From positions 1-64,000 of IMG/VR virus record IMGVR_UViG_3300010392_000664: a stretch of DNA of 64,000 nucleotides, one strand, 5' to 3'. The notes under the pieces were generated by a model. It saw only the letters and a program-made list of their open reading frames with translations, made no database searches and was not told the origin of the DNA. Positions 24,033 through 30,640 of this stretch are shown piece by piece. The number at the start of each line of letters is the position of its first letter. The stretch's first letter is position 1. The position numbers were made by a program, and so were the translations under genes. The DNA comes from a virus.

Positions 24033-25397
24033 TTATCTTTGAGAAATCATAACCGGACAAGCTATGTCCATACTTCCTGCAACCTTGACATAGCTCCTCT
24101 CATTATACCTGCCCTTTCTTCTTACGATCCAATTGATTCTTGCGGCCCCCACACTTTTTTCATCATGAGAAACATTAATTCCTATCATCCCATTGACGTG
24201 AGCCAGTTTTGTTTTCCGACCGGAAAAGTTCTTTTTACTTAATAATGATTTATCATTTTTATATGCTGTTGCGTCAGATTGTGTAGCTGTTATCACGCAA
24301 CAGTCCCTAGCCTGAGAAATTCTACGCAACCCCTTCCATGTCTCATCAATCTGATCCAGCTTATCACGAACTCCTGCTGGTGGGGCAAGAATATCGGCGT
24401 AGTCGATAAATACCAAGTCAGGTGACCAACCTTCCCGTTTCCAATCAGCAAGAATAGAATCAATGTCATTCACATTGACTGTTGAATTAGGATAATGGGC
24501 AAGCCGAAACGAATCTTCAGATTTAGTGACCTTTTTAAATAACTGGAAACTTGTAATAGGATCAAGAGCATCCAGGGTCACCTCTTTGAGCTGCAGTTCA
24601 CCATTCTTATCCCATTCAAATGGGATCTTCAACTTTGAATCATAACGAGGCATTCCCGTTGCCCGCGAACCTAACCTCACAAGAATTTCGTTCTCGGTAG
24701 AGTCACCCACATCAAAAAAGGCCACCCTCCTGCGGTTACGAAGACCTCGGTATGCTAAATCTAGCATCCAGGTGGTTTTACCGATCTTGTCCGGTGCCAT
24801 GAACGAGTACAAAGTTTTGCGAGTAAATGAATCCCCAATAAATTTGCCCAGGGCACCCCTGTAACGCACCAAAGGTCTTTCACGATCTTGAGAAAAGGCA
24901 TCCATCCAAATTTCAATGCCCGAAGCCGGTTCAATATAACTCCCCGCCCCCAGATTGACCTTTGGTGTGCTGAGCAAACCTTCCCTGGCTGACGCCACAT
25001 CTCCTTTCTCAAGCAGAGCTTTAGCGGTTTCAATGCTTCGGTCAATAAGCACCTTCCCGAAGTGATCTTTGGCATTGTCAAGTAAAACATCACTGTCAAC
25101 CTCCCCCTGCTCATCCGACAACGATTGTAAGAACCGTTCCATCAGTTCGATGGTTTTATCATCAGCTACCGAAGTATCTGCCCACTTCTCAAATATCGAA
25201 ACCATTTGAGAATTCGGTGGTTGCCCATATTTACGAAAATGGGACACCACCATATTTCCGACAAGATTAGCCCACTCTGCAGAAAAAAGGCCATTGCCGG
25301 TCCATTGCGAACTGATTCTGGAACATACCTTCTGGTCAACGATCATGCCCCGCAATATGCGACGGCTCGCAGAGCCATCATATTGCCGATGCTTCAT
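24033..25397 (-). CDS. DnaB-like replicative helicase
   Basis: 454 aa RecA-type ATPase. Walker A is FMAPDKIGKTT near 203-213, Walker B is DLVFIDYADIL, and the motif ITATQSD (Gln switch) follows. The N-terminal 150 residues are helical, like a DnaB N-domain (FEKWADTSVADDKTIELMERF). It should unwind the fork as a hexamer. It overlaps the small gene upstream by 20 bases, which may encode its loader. The 88 bases after its stop contain an AT-rich 8-bp hairpin without a T-run. Confidence 0.82.
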   Translation of the reverse strand: MKHRQYDGSASRRILRGMIVDQKVCSRISSQWTGNGLFSAEWANLVGNMVVSHFRKYGQPPNSQMVSIFEKWADTSVADDKTIELMERFLQSLSDEQGEVDSDVLLDNAKDHFGKVLIDRSIETAKALLEKGDVASAREGLLSTPKVNLGAGSYIEPASGIEIWMDAFSQDRERPLVRYRGALGKFIGDSFTRKTLYSFMAPDKIGKTTWMLDLAYRGLRNRRRVAFFDVGDSTENEILVRLGSRATGMPRYDSKLKIPFEWDKNGELQLKEVTLDALDPITSFQLFKKVTKSEDSFRLAHYPNSTVNVNDIDSILADWKREGWSPDLVFIDYADILAPPAGVRDKLDQIDETWKGLRRISQARDCCVITATQSDATAYKNDKSLLSKKNFSGRKTKLAHVNGMIGINVSHDEKSVGAARINWIVRRKGRYNERSYVKVAGSMDIACPVMISQR

Positions 25398-25728
25398 CCT
25401 CAGCGTCCCCTTCGTCTAAGTAGGAATCCTCTTCATGGAATTGCCGAAGGAAATCTTTCTGACTTTGTTGCCCGACCACCTGAACTTCTGGTTCATCAGA
25501 ATCAAGATGCCCTCGATCAATGATGTTGTTTCTAATTTCGCCCATCGTTGGCATGAATTTATCTGTCGTAGTTTGAATAACACGATCCACTTCTTCTTCG
25601 ACAGAATCAGCAGATAAACCATTCAGTGATCTGGCAAGCATTATGAGCACGTCATCAGATAGATTTCTTCCAAACGCCTTAGCTAATTTTTTGATGACAC
25701 TTATCTTCCTGGCCAAGTCATCATTCAT
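25378..25728 (-). CDS. small replication protein, possible helicase loader/G39P-like
   Basis: 116 aa. A helical N-domain (ISVIKKLAKAFGRNLSDDVLIM to PTMGEIRNNI) looks like the loader/inhibitor domains found before DnaB-like genes in phages such as SPP1 (G39P), and an acidic flexible tail follows. It sits exactly between initiator and helicase genes, with four-base overlap to the former. The assignment depends mainly on this position. Confidence 0.5.
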   Translation of the reverse strand: MNDDLARKISVIKKLAKAFGRNLSDDVLIMLARSLNGLSADSVEEEVDRVIQTTTDKFMPTMGEIRNNIIDRGHLDSDEPEVQVVGQQSQKDFLRQFHEEDSYLDEGDAEDEASAI

Positions 25729-26654
25729 GCCATTGCCTTTTCTTCTGCTTCAAGTCGTTTCATAATTCGTTGAACTTGCTCGTCTTTTTCGTAATCACCC
25801 GAATTGTTTTCACCGGACGAGAATTCAGCTTGTGTTTGAATCCTAGCGAATTTATCACAGAATGCCTTCGCGGAAAACGCCTGGGGAACGTACTGCCCAC
25901 CGATGTTATCACAATACCATTGCAGCACATAATCAAATTCAGAAACCGACAAACCGGAAGATTGCAAAAACGAATCAATCTCAGCAGACCACTTTTTCAT
26001 ATCTGCTGGACGGAATATCTTCCTTTTTGCTTGCAGCCTATTATAGAGCAATTCCGCAGATACTCGGCCATGAGTTTTCTGCGGAATTTCAGAATCACCG
26101 GAAAAGAACCCCTGGGGCTTTCCGGTAATTGATTTTGATGGTTTTTTTCTGGCGGGATTGTCGCCGGGTTTTCCGGCGACATTCTTCACAGTGTTTCTTC
26201 TTCCTTGTTTCTTATTCCTTGTTTCTTCTTTGTCTGTATCTGGTGCACCCCCCTCCTGCATGGGATACAGACCTAGGTCTGTATCTCGTTCACCCCTATT
26301 ATTTTGCCCGTGCAGACCGGTCTGTATATCGTTCACCCCCAATTCCTCGGTAGATATTGGAGTCAATTGACTCAGATAAATGACACAATACAGATTCGAA
26401 ATTGATGACCCGTTTGAATTGGTTCTGCCCTCTGTTTTTATGTAACCCATTTCTTCGAGCTTGCGTAAATGGTTAATGACGGCCCGAATACTGACGCCGG
26501 TTACTTCCGATATGGTTTTGTGAGAAGGAAAGCACGTATCTTTGTTTCCGCAAAAACTTATAAGTGTGGTGTAAATACACCAACTGATCGGCCCTAATTT
26601 TTTCAAATGTTTTCTGTGGTATTCATGGGAAATTTGATAATGCGGGGATTCCAT
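25725..26654 (-). CDS. winged-helix replication initiator
   Basis: 309 aa. N-terminal winged helix (about 15-95, LGPISWCIYTTLI, then a recognition helix VSIRAVINHLRKLEE). A long polar linker (100-190) is encoded by the repeat-rich DNA at 26232-26339. A C-terminal helical domain (200-285) could bind the helicase or its loader. Gene order initiator-loader-helicase and repeats inside the initiator gene follow the lambda O plan. A shorter paralogue of the N-domain lies just upstream (26682-27002). Confidence 0.75.
   Translation of the reverse strand: MESPHYQISHEYHRKHLKKLGPISWCIYTTLISFCGNKDTCFPSHKTISEVTGVSIRAVINHLRKLEEMGYIKTEGRTNSNGSSISNLYCVIYLSQLTPISTEELGVNDIQTGLHGQNNRGERDTDLGLYPMQEGGAPDTDKEETRNKKQGRRNTVKNVAGKPGDNPARKKPSKSITGKPQGFFSGDSEIPQKTHGRVSAELLYNRLQAKRKIFRPADMKKWSAEIDSFLQSSGLSVSEFDYVLQWYCDNIGGQYVPQAFSAKAFCDKFARIQTQAEFSSGENNSGDYEKDEQVQRIMKRLEAEEKAMA
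26232..26339. other. candidate replication origin: iterons and palindromes inside the initiator gene
   Basis: Three related copies of GTCTGTATCTCGTTCACCCC occur on the plus strand, at 26232-26250 (diverged), 26276-26296 and 26319-26339, spaced about 43-45 bases. The second and third are each the right arm of a palindrome: ATACAGACCTAGGTCTGTAT at 26265-26284 is a perfect 20-base palindrome and CAGACCGGTCTG at 26313-26324 a 12-base one. The block lies in the linker-coding part of the initiator, as the lambda origin lies inside gene O. Confidence 0.68.
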
Positions 26655-26681
26655 TACTTGGCCTTTGTCTGGGTCTGAAAG

Positions 26682-27002
26682 TTAAAAGTTTGATGTGACG
26701 GGATCAAGATTTCTTAAAACGTAAACGTACTCACCATTGGCAACAGATCCATCCGGTCGTTTCCAATCTCTTTTGAAAATGAGATCATTTTCAAATAATC
26801 GTTTAAGATAAGTGAAAACGGATCTTTGACTGATGCCCAATTTCCTTGCGATCATTTTCGATGGGATAAAGCAGTAACCCTCCTCACCGGAATACCGACA
26901 AAGGAGGGAGTAGATTGCTAATCCAATTGGGCCGATTCTTTCTGCATACTCATCAATCACCTTGTTTTGGACTGAGAAATTGTCATTCATGAAATCGATC
27001 AT
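26682..27002 (-). CDS. winged-helix DNA-binding protein
   Basis: 106 aa. The segment IGPIGLAIYSLLCRYSGEEG followed by FIPSKMIARKLGISQRSVFTY is a winged helix closely patterned like the N-domain of the initiator downstream, so the two are paralogues. It lacks the linker and C-domain. It could bind the same palindromes and regulate initiation or transcription. It overlaps the ProQ-like gene stop by ATGA. Confidence 0.72.
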   Translation of the reverse strand: MIDFMNDNFSVQNKVIDEYAERIGPIGLAIYSLLCRYSGEEGYCFIPSKMIARKLGISQRSVFTYLKRLFENDLIFKRDWKRPDGSVANGEYVYVLRNLDPVTSNF

Positions 27003-27337
27003 TTTTGTTTTACTCTGAGAGATTCTATGATTGCTTTTGCCTGTTGTTTGTGTTCAAGCAAAACTGGCTCAGCAACGGTTCCGTCCAAATGCCGACGGAT
27101 TGCTCCCATTTTTTGAATAGCATTGAGGTACTCTATTCTCCTGGTCCAATACCGCAGGAGTTTGAAAGCAACCACATTCCTTAAACCGGGGAGATGTTTT
27201 GTAATTTCATGGCGAATGCCAATAGCGAGAGGTTTTGGATTTTCCTTGTTGAAGATATCTGGAAAATCATACTGAAGCACTTGCAGAGCAACAACACTCT
27301 GCTTCATGATTCTGCTGTGTTGTTTTAATGTCGTCAT
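26999..27337 (-). CDS. ProQ/FinO-domain RNA chaperone
   Basis: 112 aa from the ATG at 27337; the open frame starts earlier but only with a TTG inside a terminator. The core matches the FinO fold: FPDIFNKENPKPLAIGIRHEI, a helical part RNVVAFKLLRYWTRRIEYLNAI and GAIRRHLDGTVAEPV. These proteins bind RNA stem-loops with 3' U-tails and act on sRNAs and mRNAs. The gene starts about 16 bases after an intrinsic terminator, so it may bind its own leader. Confidence 0.85.
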   Translation of the reverse strand: MTTLKQHSRIMKQSVVALQVLQYDFPDIFNKENPKPLAIGIRHEITKHLPGLRNVVAFKLLRYWTRRIEYLNAIQKMGAIRRHLDGTVAEPVLLEHKQQAKAIIESLRVKQK

Positions 27338-27352
27338 ATCATCCCATAAAAC

Positions 27353-27387
27353 AAAAAAACCCAGCCTCAATGAACAGGAGCTGGGTC
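27353..27387 (-). terminator. intrinsic terminator just before the ProQ-like gene
   Basis: On the minus strand ACCCAGC and GCTGGGT pair over 7 bp around a 14-base loop and are followed by seven T. It ends only about 16 bases before the ProQ-like start codon, in the direction of transcription, so either a promoter overlaps it or readthrough/attenuation sets expression of that operon. Confidence 0.75.
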
Positions 27388-27503
27388 AAAAGTTTAATGT
27401 AAGTTGTTATGCATTTGTTCATTGATTTTTCATGCAAATGTAATTGAGACAACGGCAACTGTTGGCCCGTATCCCAAAACTACCAAGTTGCGTTGCATAT
27501 TGC
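27388..27503 (-). other. spacer between two terminators with a 22-codon reading frame
   Basis: The region 27338-27681 has no gene longer than 25 codons. It holds two terminators, a 23-codon frame (27588-27659) and, here, a possible 22-residue frame beginning MQRNLVVLGYGPTVAVV directly after the first terminator. No clear ribosome site precedes it, so its expression is doubtful. No sigma-70 promoter is convincing. Confidence 0.3.
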
Positions 27504-27538
27504 AAACAAAAAGGCGGGGTTTGTCTAGTTCCCCGCCC
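27504..27538 (-). terminator. intrinsic terminator
   Basis: Minus strand: GGCGGGG and CCCCGCC pair over 7 bp with an 11-base loop, followed by TTTTTGTTT. It ends the transcript that carries the gene at 27682-28017 and the small frame after it. Confidence 0.85.
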
Positions 27539-27587
27539 AAGTTCTTGTTTCACACAATTGATGTCACTTCATACGGGCCTCATATTG

Positions 27588-27659
27588 TTATGGTTGATGG
27601 TAAAAACGAATCAGAGTCACCCTTACTTTATCTCTCATTGAATCCTTATGAAGTATCAC
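27588..27659 (-). CDS. candidate 23-codon small ORF behind a start-stop element
   Basis: A strong AAGGAGGT is followed by GCATC and then ATGTGA, an ATG directly followed by a stop. The overlapping GTG at 27659 opens a frame of 23 residues starting (M)ILHKDSMRDKVRV and stopping at 27588. Either the GTG is used, or the ATG-stop acts as a ribosome-holding element. Real translation is uncertain. Confidence 0.35.
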   Translation of the reverse strand: MILHKDSMRDKVRVTLIRFYHQP

Positions 27660-27681
27660 ATGATGCACCTCCTTTTTATTT

Positions 27682-28017
27682 CTATTCGAGTTCAGCAAAA
27701 TTTTCTGCTGGGTCATACCACACTTCCTTTATGATATTCCCAATTCGATGTATTTTAGAATTGTCGTAATCTATTCGAACATACTTCCCTACCAAGTCTT
27801 CCCATTTTTCAACACCGACGGTTGAAAGGACGTTTTGTAAGAATTCACCACAAAAATCAAATTCATTGGGTTTATCCTCAATTTTTAACACATAACCACC
27901 AAAACCTTGGCCCCCGCCAGTATGATCAATATAAATCCAAGCGGTTAAAAACACACCTCTTTCAAAACCAAGACTTGTGCTGGAGATTCTGCCGTTTGTT
28001 ATTTCTCGTTTGATCAT
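27682..28017 (-). CDS. hypothetical protein
   Basis: 111 aa, with a good ribosome site (AAAGGA). A beta-rich N-part with a glycine stretch (WIYIDHTGGGQGFGGYVLKI) is followed by aromatic and acidic segments. The layout resembles small host-takeover or accessory proteins; no family recognised. It is the first gene after the two tRNA-like RNAs and is followed by a terminator, so it may be co-transcribed with them. Confidence 0.65.
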   Translation of the reverse strand: MIKREITNGRISSTSLGFERGVFLTAWIYIDHTGGGQGFGGYVLKIEDKPNEFDFCGEFLQNVLSTVGVEKWEDLVGKYVRIDYDNSKIHRIGNIIKEVWYDPAENFAELE

Positions 28018-28051
28018 TTGATTTTTCCTTTTATTTAAAGTTTGGTTTTAT

Positions 28052-28136
28052 TGAACAGGCTAGGAATCGAACCTAGCGAAATTTAGTCTGCTGCGACACA
28101 GGCTGAATCCCCAAATTTCATGACCACATCTGTTCC
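28052..28136 (-). ncRNA. tRNA-like structured RNA, 85 nt
   Basis: Minus strand. The ends pair as GAACAG/CTGTTC (6 bp). The T-arm is GCTAGG-TTCGATT-CCTAGC. A long arm GAAATTT/AAATTTC (7 bp) stands where D and anticodon arms are expected. Between acceptor and long arm is ATGTGGTCAT, without its own stem. No valid anticodon arm fits and CCA is not encoded. This mimics the tRNA-like end of tmRNA (acceptor, stemless D-loop, long arm, T-arm) but without a tag ORF. Confidence 0.55.
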
Positions 28137-28141
28137 AAAAA

Positions 28142-28253
28142 TGAACAAGCAAGGAGTCGAACCTTGCAGAACCCGGCCTTCACCATGACCCGCAACCGGC
28201 GAAGCGGTGGAGATTCGAACTCCCTGGCTAGGTTCTGTGACCGCACTTGTTCA
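28142..28253 (-). ncRNA. tRNA-like structured RNA, 112 nt, with a nested second T-arm
   Basis: Minus strand. Acceptor-like ends TGAACAA/TTGTTCA; T-arm GCAAGG-TTCGACT-CCTTGC; long arm CAGAACC/GGTTCTG (7 bp); and GCGGTCA between acceptor and long arm, sharing GGTCA with the neighbour at 28052-28136. Inside the long arm is another T-arm-like hairpin, GGAG-TTCGAAT-CTCC, with GCGGT and ACCGC able to pair around it. No normal anticodon arm and no CCA. The two RNAs are five bases apart and share the same plan. Confidence 0.55.
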
Positions 28254-28258
28254 AGGTA

Positions 28259-28441
28259 TCAAAAATCCGATTCTTCCATAATGGGAGCACGGCCAACTTG
28301 TTCGCATAAGCCGTTGACCACATCACACACTTCTTTTGCCGATAAACCGCGTTCATCAATCCCGAATACAAAATTCGACCAGTTGAATTCAGTGGCAACG
28401 TCAATCACATCAACCAGAATGCACATTTGATCTTTTGTCAT
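28259..28441 (-). CDS. small hypothetical protein
   Basis: 60 aa from the ATG at 28441, which overlaps the stop of the upstream gene. It is acidic and helical (ILVDVIDVATEFNWSNFVF, KEVCDVVNGLCEQVG). It ends six bases before the tRNA-like RNA at 28142-28253 begins on the same strand. No family recognised. Confidence 0.55.
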   Translation of the reverse strand: MTKDQMCILVDVIDVATEFNWSNFVFGIDERGLSAKEVCDVVNGLCEQVGRAPIMEESDF

Positions 28442-28908
28442 TACACTTCGTGGGTTCCTTCGAACCCTTCCTCTTTTCTGCGAGTTGTTCTGCTTTTCAA
28501 AAATGCCAAAGCATCTCGTAAAGAAGTTATTGCATGTTGATTTTCGGAGCATTTAAATTTAGTAGTTTGGTAGTATACCAGACGATCAAGTGCAGCTTGG
28601 ATCACATCTTCAACAAATGCCCCGTTTTGAGGAATAAGTTCTTCGCCCACCCGAAGTGGGCCTCGTTGCCAACTGATAGTGAATCCGACATCTTGAGTTA
28701 CTCCACCATCAGTATTGCCGTTTTCGTCTGTGAAAAATTTAAGCATCGTCTTCCTTTTCTGCTTTCTGTAACGAGAATTGTCATTCAAAACAATTAGAGT
28801 TTTTGTAGTGCGTTTAACTGTTTTGACACAATCCGTATCAGCTCCGTAACCACGGTCAACAATCACTTTGTCATCAGATTTTAATTCCTGTAACCAAGTA
28901 TAACTCAT
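28441..28908 (-). CDS. protein with an Acb2/Tad1-like hairpin domain (possible cyclic-nucleotide sponge)
   Basis: 155 aa. The N-part (about 1-53) is a basic beta domain; Met55 could start a second, shorter product. The C-terminal 60 residues (VIQAALDRLVYYQ, ENQHAITSLRDALAFLKSR, ending GFEGTHEV) match what I recall of the Acb2/Tad1 hairpin domain, with EN..AI..L..AL..L..RT..R and a GxEGTH tail. Acb2 and Tad1 sequester cyclic signalling nucleotides and so block CBASS or Thoeris. Function here is an inference from this motif. Confidence 0.6.
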   Translation of the reverse strand: MSYTWLQELKSDDKVIVDRGYGADTDCVKTVKRTTKTLIVLNDNSRYRKQKRKTMLKFFTDENGNTDGGVTQDVGFTISWQRGPLRVGEELIPQNGAFVEDVIQAALDRLVYYQTTKFKCSENQHAITSLRDALAFLKSRTTRRKEEGFEGTHEV

Positions 28909-28937
28909 TGTTTTCCTCTATTGTATTGTACACCATG

Positions 28938-28967
28938 TTTATACAAAAAAGACGTGCATTTTGTAAA
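28938..28967 (-). promoter_or_regulatory. sigma-70-like promoter for the Acb2/Tad1-like gene
   Basis: Minus strand TTTACA, 18-base spacer, TATAAA; each hexamer differs from consensus at one base. It directly follows the terminator of the DUF932 gene and lies about 30 bases before the start codon at 28908. A TACAAT further down could be an alternative -10. Confidence 0.55.
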
Positions 28968-28996
28968 AAACGGTGGGGTTTTTTCAAACCCCGCCT
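28965..28996 (-). terminator. intrinsic terminator after the DUF932 gene
   Basis: Minus strand: GGGGTTT pairs with AAACCCC (with two further G-C pairs beyond one mismatch) around GAAA, followed by G and six T. It lies 15 bases after the stop codon at 29011. Confidence 0.82.
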
Positions 28997-29010
28997 CCTG
29001 ATCCCGATCT

Positions 29011-30036
29011 CTACGAGGCGGTGAATGCCGACTTGTAAGCGGCCTTCAATGCCCTTTGTGTACGCTTCTCATTCAAACCGAACAGGTTACTGTACGCCCG
29101 TTTTTCAACCCGGTTCGTGTCATCTTTACCCCGCGATTTGCGATCATGCTGGATGAGTCCTGACCAAGCGTTGAAGGCATTCCAGAAACTTGTTCCGGCG
29201 ATTTCCTTTTCGTCGTCAAACCGTCGCATGAAAGAAGAGTTCGCTTCCATTGCCCGATTTTTCCGATTTTCTTCCACTTTCGTTCCGGGATTCGTTTTGA
29301 ATTCCCCGAATTCCTCAACGTACATCTCAACGAAAAACTTCTGCAGTTGCTCGTTGTTGATCTGTCGCTGAGCCATTCGGTTCATGACTCCTCGCGTAGC
29401 TTCAATCGCTTTTGAGTACTGCTTCAGCATTTTTTTCGCATCCTCAAGTCGATCCTTCACGTTAACCGTGTGCTTGAAAGTGAATGCCGAACCCAACAAC
29501 TCACCGGTGTCATCCCTTGGGATGATGGCATGCAACGTGTTACTGCATACCGCCCGTACCGTCGTCGGTGTCCCTCGAAAGGTAGAAAATCCATCATGAC
29601 CGTTACTGATGAGAGTGTACGGAAAAATCTGATCTCCGTTAGCTACGTCGAATGACTTGCCCTTGAGGAGGAACCACACCTTTTTACCTCCCTGAATGGA
29701 TCCCGCCGTTTCGACCTTTACCAATTCATCGTTAAGTTGCAGTGCCTCACAAAAATCAGCTAATTCGTAATTTTGAATCGGCACATACCGATCACTCGTG
29801 ACTCCCATAAATGTGTTCGTGTCCAATCGCCAATTTGAAAGGTGATCTGGAACCTCGATGTCGTTACCGTCCGGCCCTTTAACGATCAAAGGACGTTGCT
29901 CAATGCCCCATTCCAAACCGGCCAGGGTCAACGCCTCTCGCGGTGTAGGGGCATCCTCAACCACCATTCCCAATCCGTGCCAAGCACCTGATTTGTGAAG
30001 CACTACGTTGTCTGTGTCGGTAATTTCGTGTGCCAT
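29011..30036 (-). CDS. DUF932 phage/plasmid-like protein
   Basis: 341 aa from the ATG at 30036 behind a GAAAGGGA site. The opening (SGAWHGLGMVVEDAPTPREAL), MGVTSDRYVPIQNYELADF and RAVCSNTLHAI are hallmarks of the DUF932/TIGR03299 family found on phages and plasmids. Its biochemical role is not established; many copies occur near replication genes. It stands alone between its own promoter and terminator, so it is likely expressed strongly and independently. Confidence 0.9.
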   Translation of the reverse strand: MAHEITDTDNVVLHKSGAWHGLGMVVEDAPTPREALTLAGLEWGIEQRPLIVKGPDGNDIEVPDHLSNWRLDTNTFMGVTSDRYVPIQNYELADFCEALQLNDELVKVETAGSIQGGKKVWFLLKGKSFDVANGDQIFPYTLISNGHDGFSTFRGTPTTVRAVCSNTLHAIIPRDDTGELLGSAFTFKHTVNVKDRLEDAKKMLKQYSKAIEATRGVMNRMAQRQINNEQLQKFFVEMYVEEFGEFKTNPGTKVEENRKNRAMEANSSFMRRFDDEKEIAGTSFWNAFNAWSGLIQHDRKSRGKDDTNRVEKRAYSNLFGLNEKRTQRALKAAYKSAFTAS

Positions 30037-30083
30037 GATTTCCCTTTCGAAGAGTGTGAAAAAGTTTGACTTCCGATATAGAC

Positions 30084-30111
30084 ATTGTAGACTTGTCTTG
30101 TGAAATATCAA
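30084..30111 (-). promoter_or_regulatory. sigma-70-like promoter for the DUF932 gene
   Basis: Minus strand TTGATA, 16-base spacer, TACAAT, about 50 bases before the start codon at 30036. The -10 TACAAT is the same as in the sigma-factor promoter at 35531. Confidence 0.6.
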
Positions 30112-30151
30112 CTCACGTTTTGTAGTTTTTTGATGATTTTTTGAAAAAACC

Positions 30152-30545
30152 TCAGATAGAGGAATGTTGCTGGAGTTGGTACTCTACCCCACCATTTTTG
30201 GGAATCATGGCCATTGATCCGATGTTTTTCTTGTTTTCGTCAACAAGAATAAGTCTCAGACCTTCTTTTCCCAGATGAATGGTAATTTCCTGCATGACTA
30301 AAGGTTTACTGTTTAGATCTTTCGGATAGTACTCTCCCAAAACATCTTTCAGCATTTCTTCTTCAGTCCAATCCACATAACCTTTTTTGACCCTATTCGA
30401 TGACTGCTGTTTAGATTTGAATACAGCGGCCCAGTTTCTTGCTACTTGGTAAGAGACACCTGGATGGTACTTTTTTTTTCAGGTATTCCTGTATTCTGTG
30501 AATTTTTTGTGTGTTTTTTGTAGGCTTCTTTTTTTCTTCACTCAT
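30152..30545 (-). CDS. hypothetical protein interrupted at a run of nine A (frameshift)
   Basis: From the ATG at 30545 the frame reads MSEEKKKPTKNTQKIHRI to a run of nine A (30471-30479) and then stops at 30411 after 44 codons. One base shift at the run gives YHPGVSYQVARNWAAVFKS and continues without stop to 30152, about 130 residues in all. The downstream part alone has only a GTG at 30376 without a ribosome site. So this is one gene joined by slippage, or a sequence error of one A, or a recent break. No known family. Confidence 0.6.
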
Positions 30546-30570
30546 GTTGTTTTAAACCTCATCTAGAATT

Positions 30571-30602
30571 GAAAACATCCCCCTGGATTAACAGGAGGAT
30601 GT
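30571..30602 (-). terminator. probable intrinsic terminator after the HARE-HTH gene
   Basis: Minus strand: ACATCCTCCTG pairs imperfectly with CAGGGGGATGT around TTAATC, followed by TTTTC. The T-run is short, so strength is uncertain. It lies about 40 bases after the stop at 30641. Confidence 0.5.
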
Positions 30603-30640
30603 GGTAAAAAATTCAGCTTCGCTGCACACATCTTAGAGTT

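Noticed and set aside
28052-28253. tmRNA
   Set aside because: Total length is too short and no tag reading frame ending in an ALAA-like peptide is present, although the tRNA-like plan is similar.
28142-28253. Circularly permuted tRNA-Ser
   Set aside because: The inner T-arm followed by ACCGCTTC looks like a tRNA-Ser 3' half, but no complementary GAAGCGGT strand follows it, so a permuted acceptor stem cannot form.
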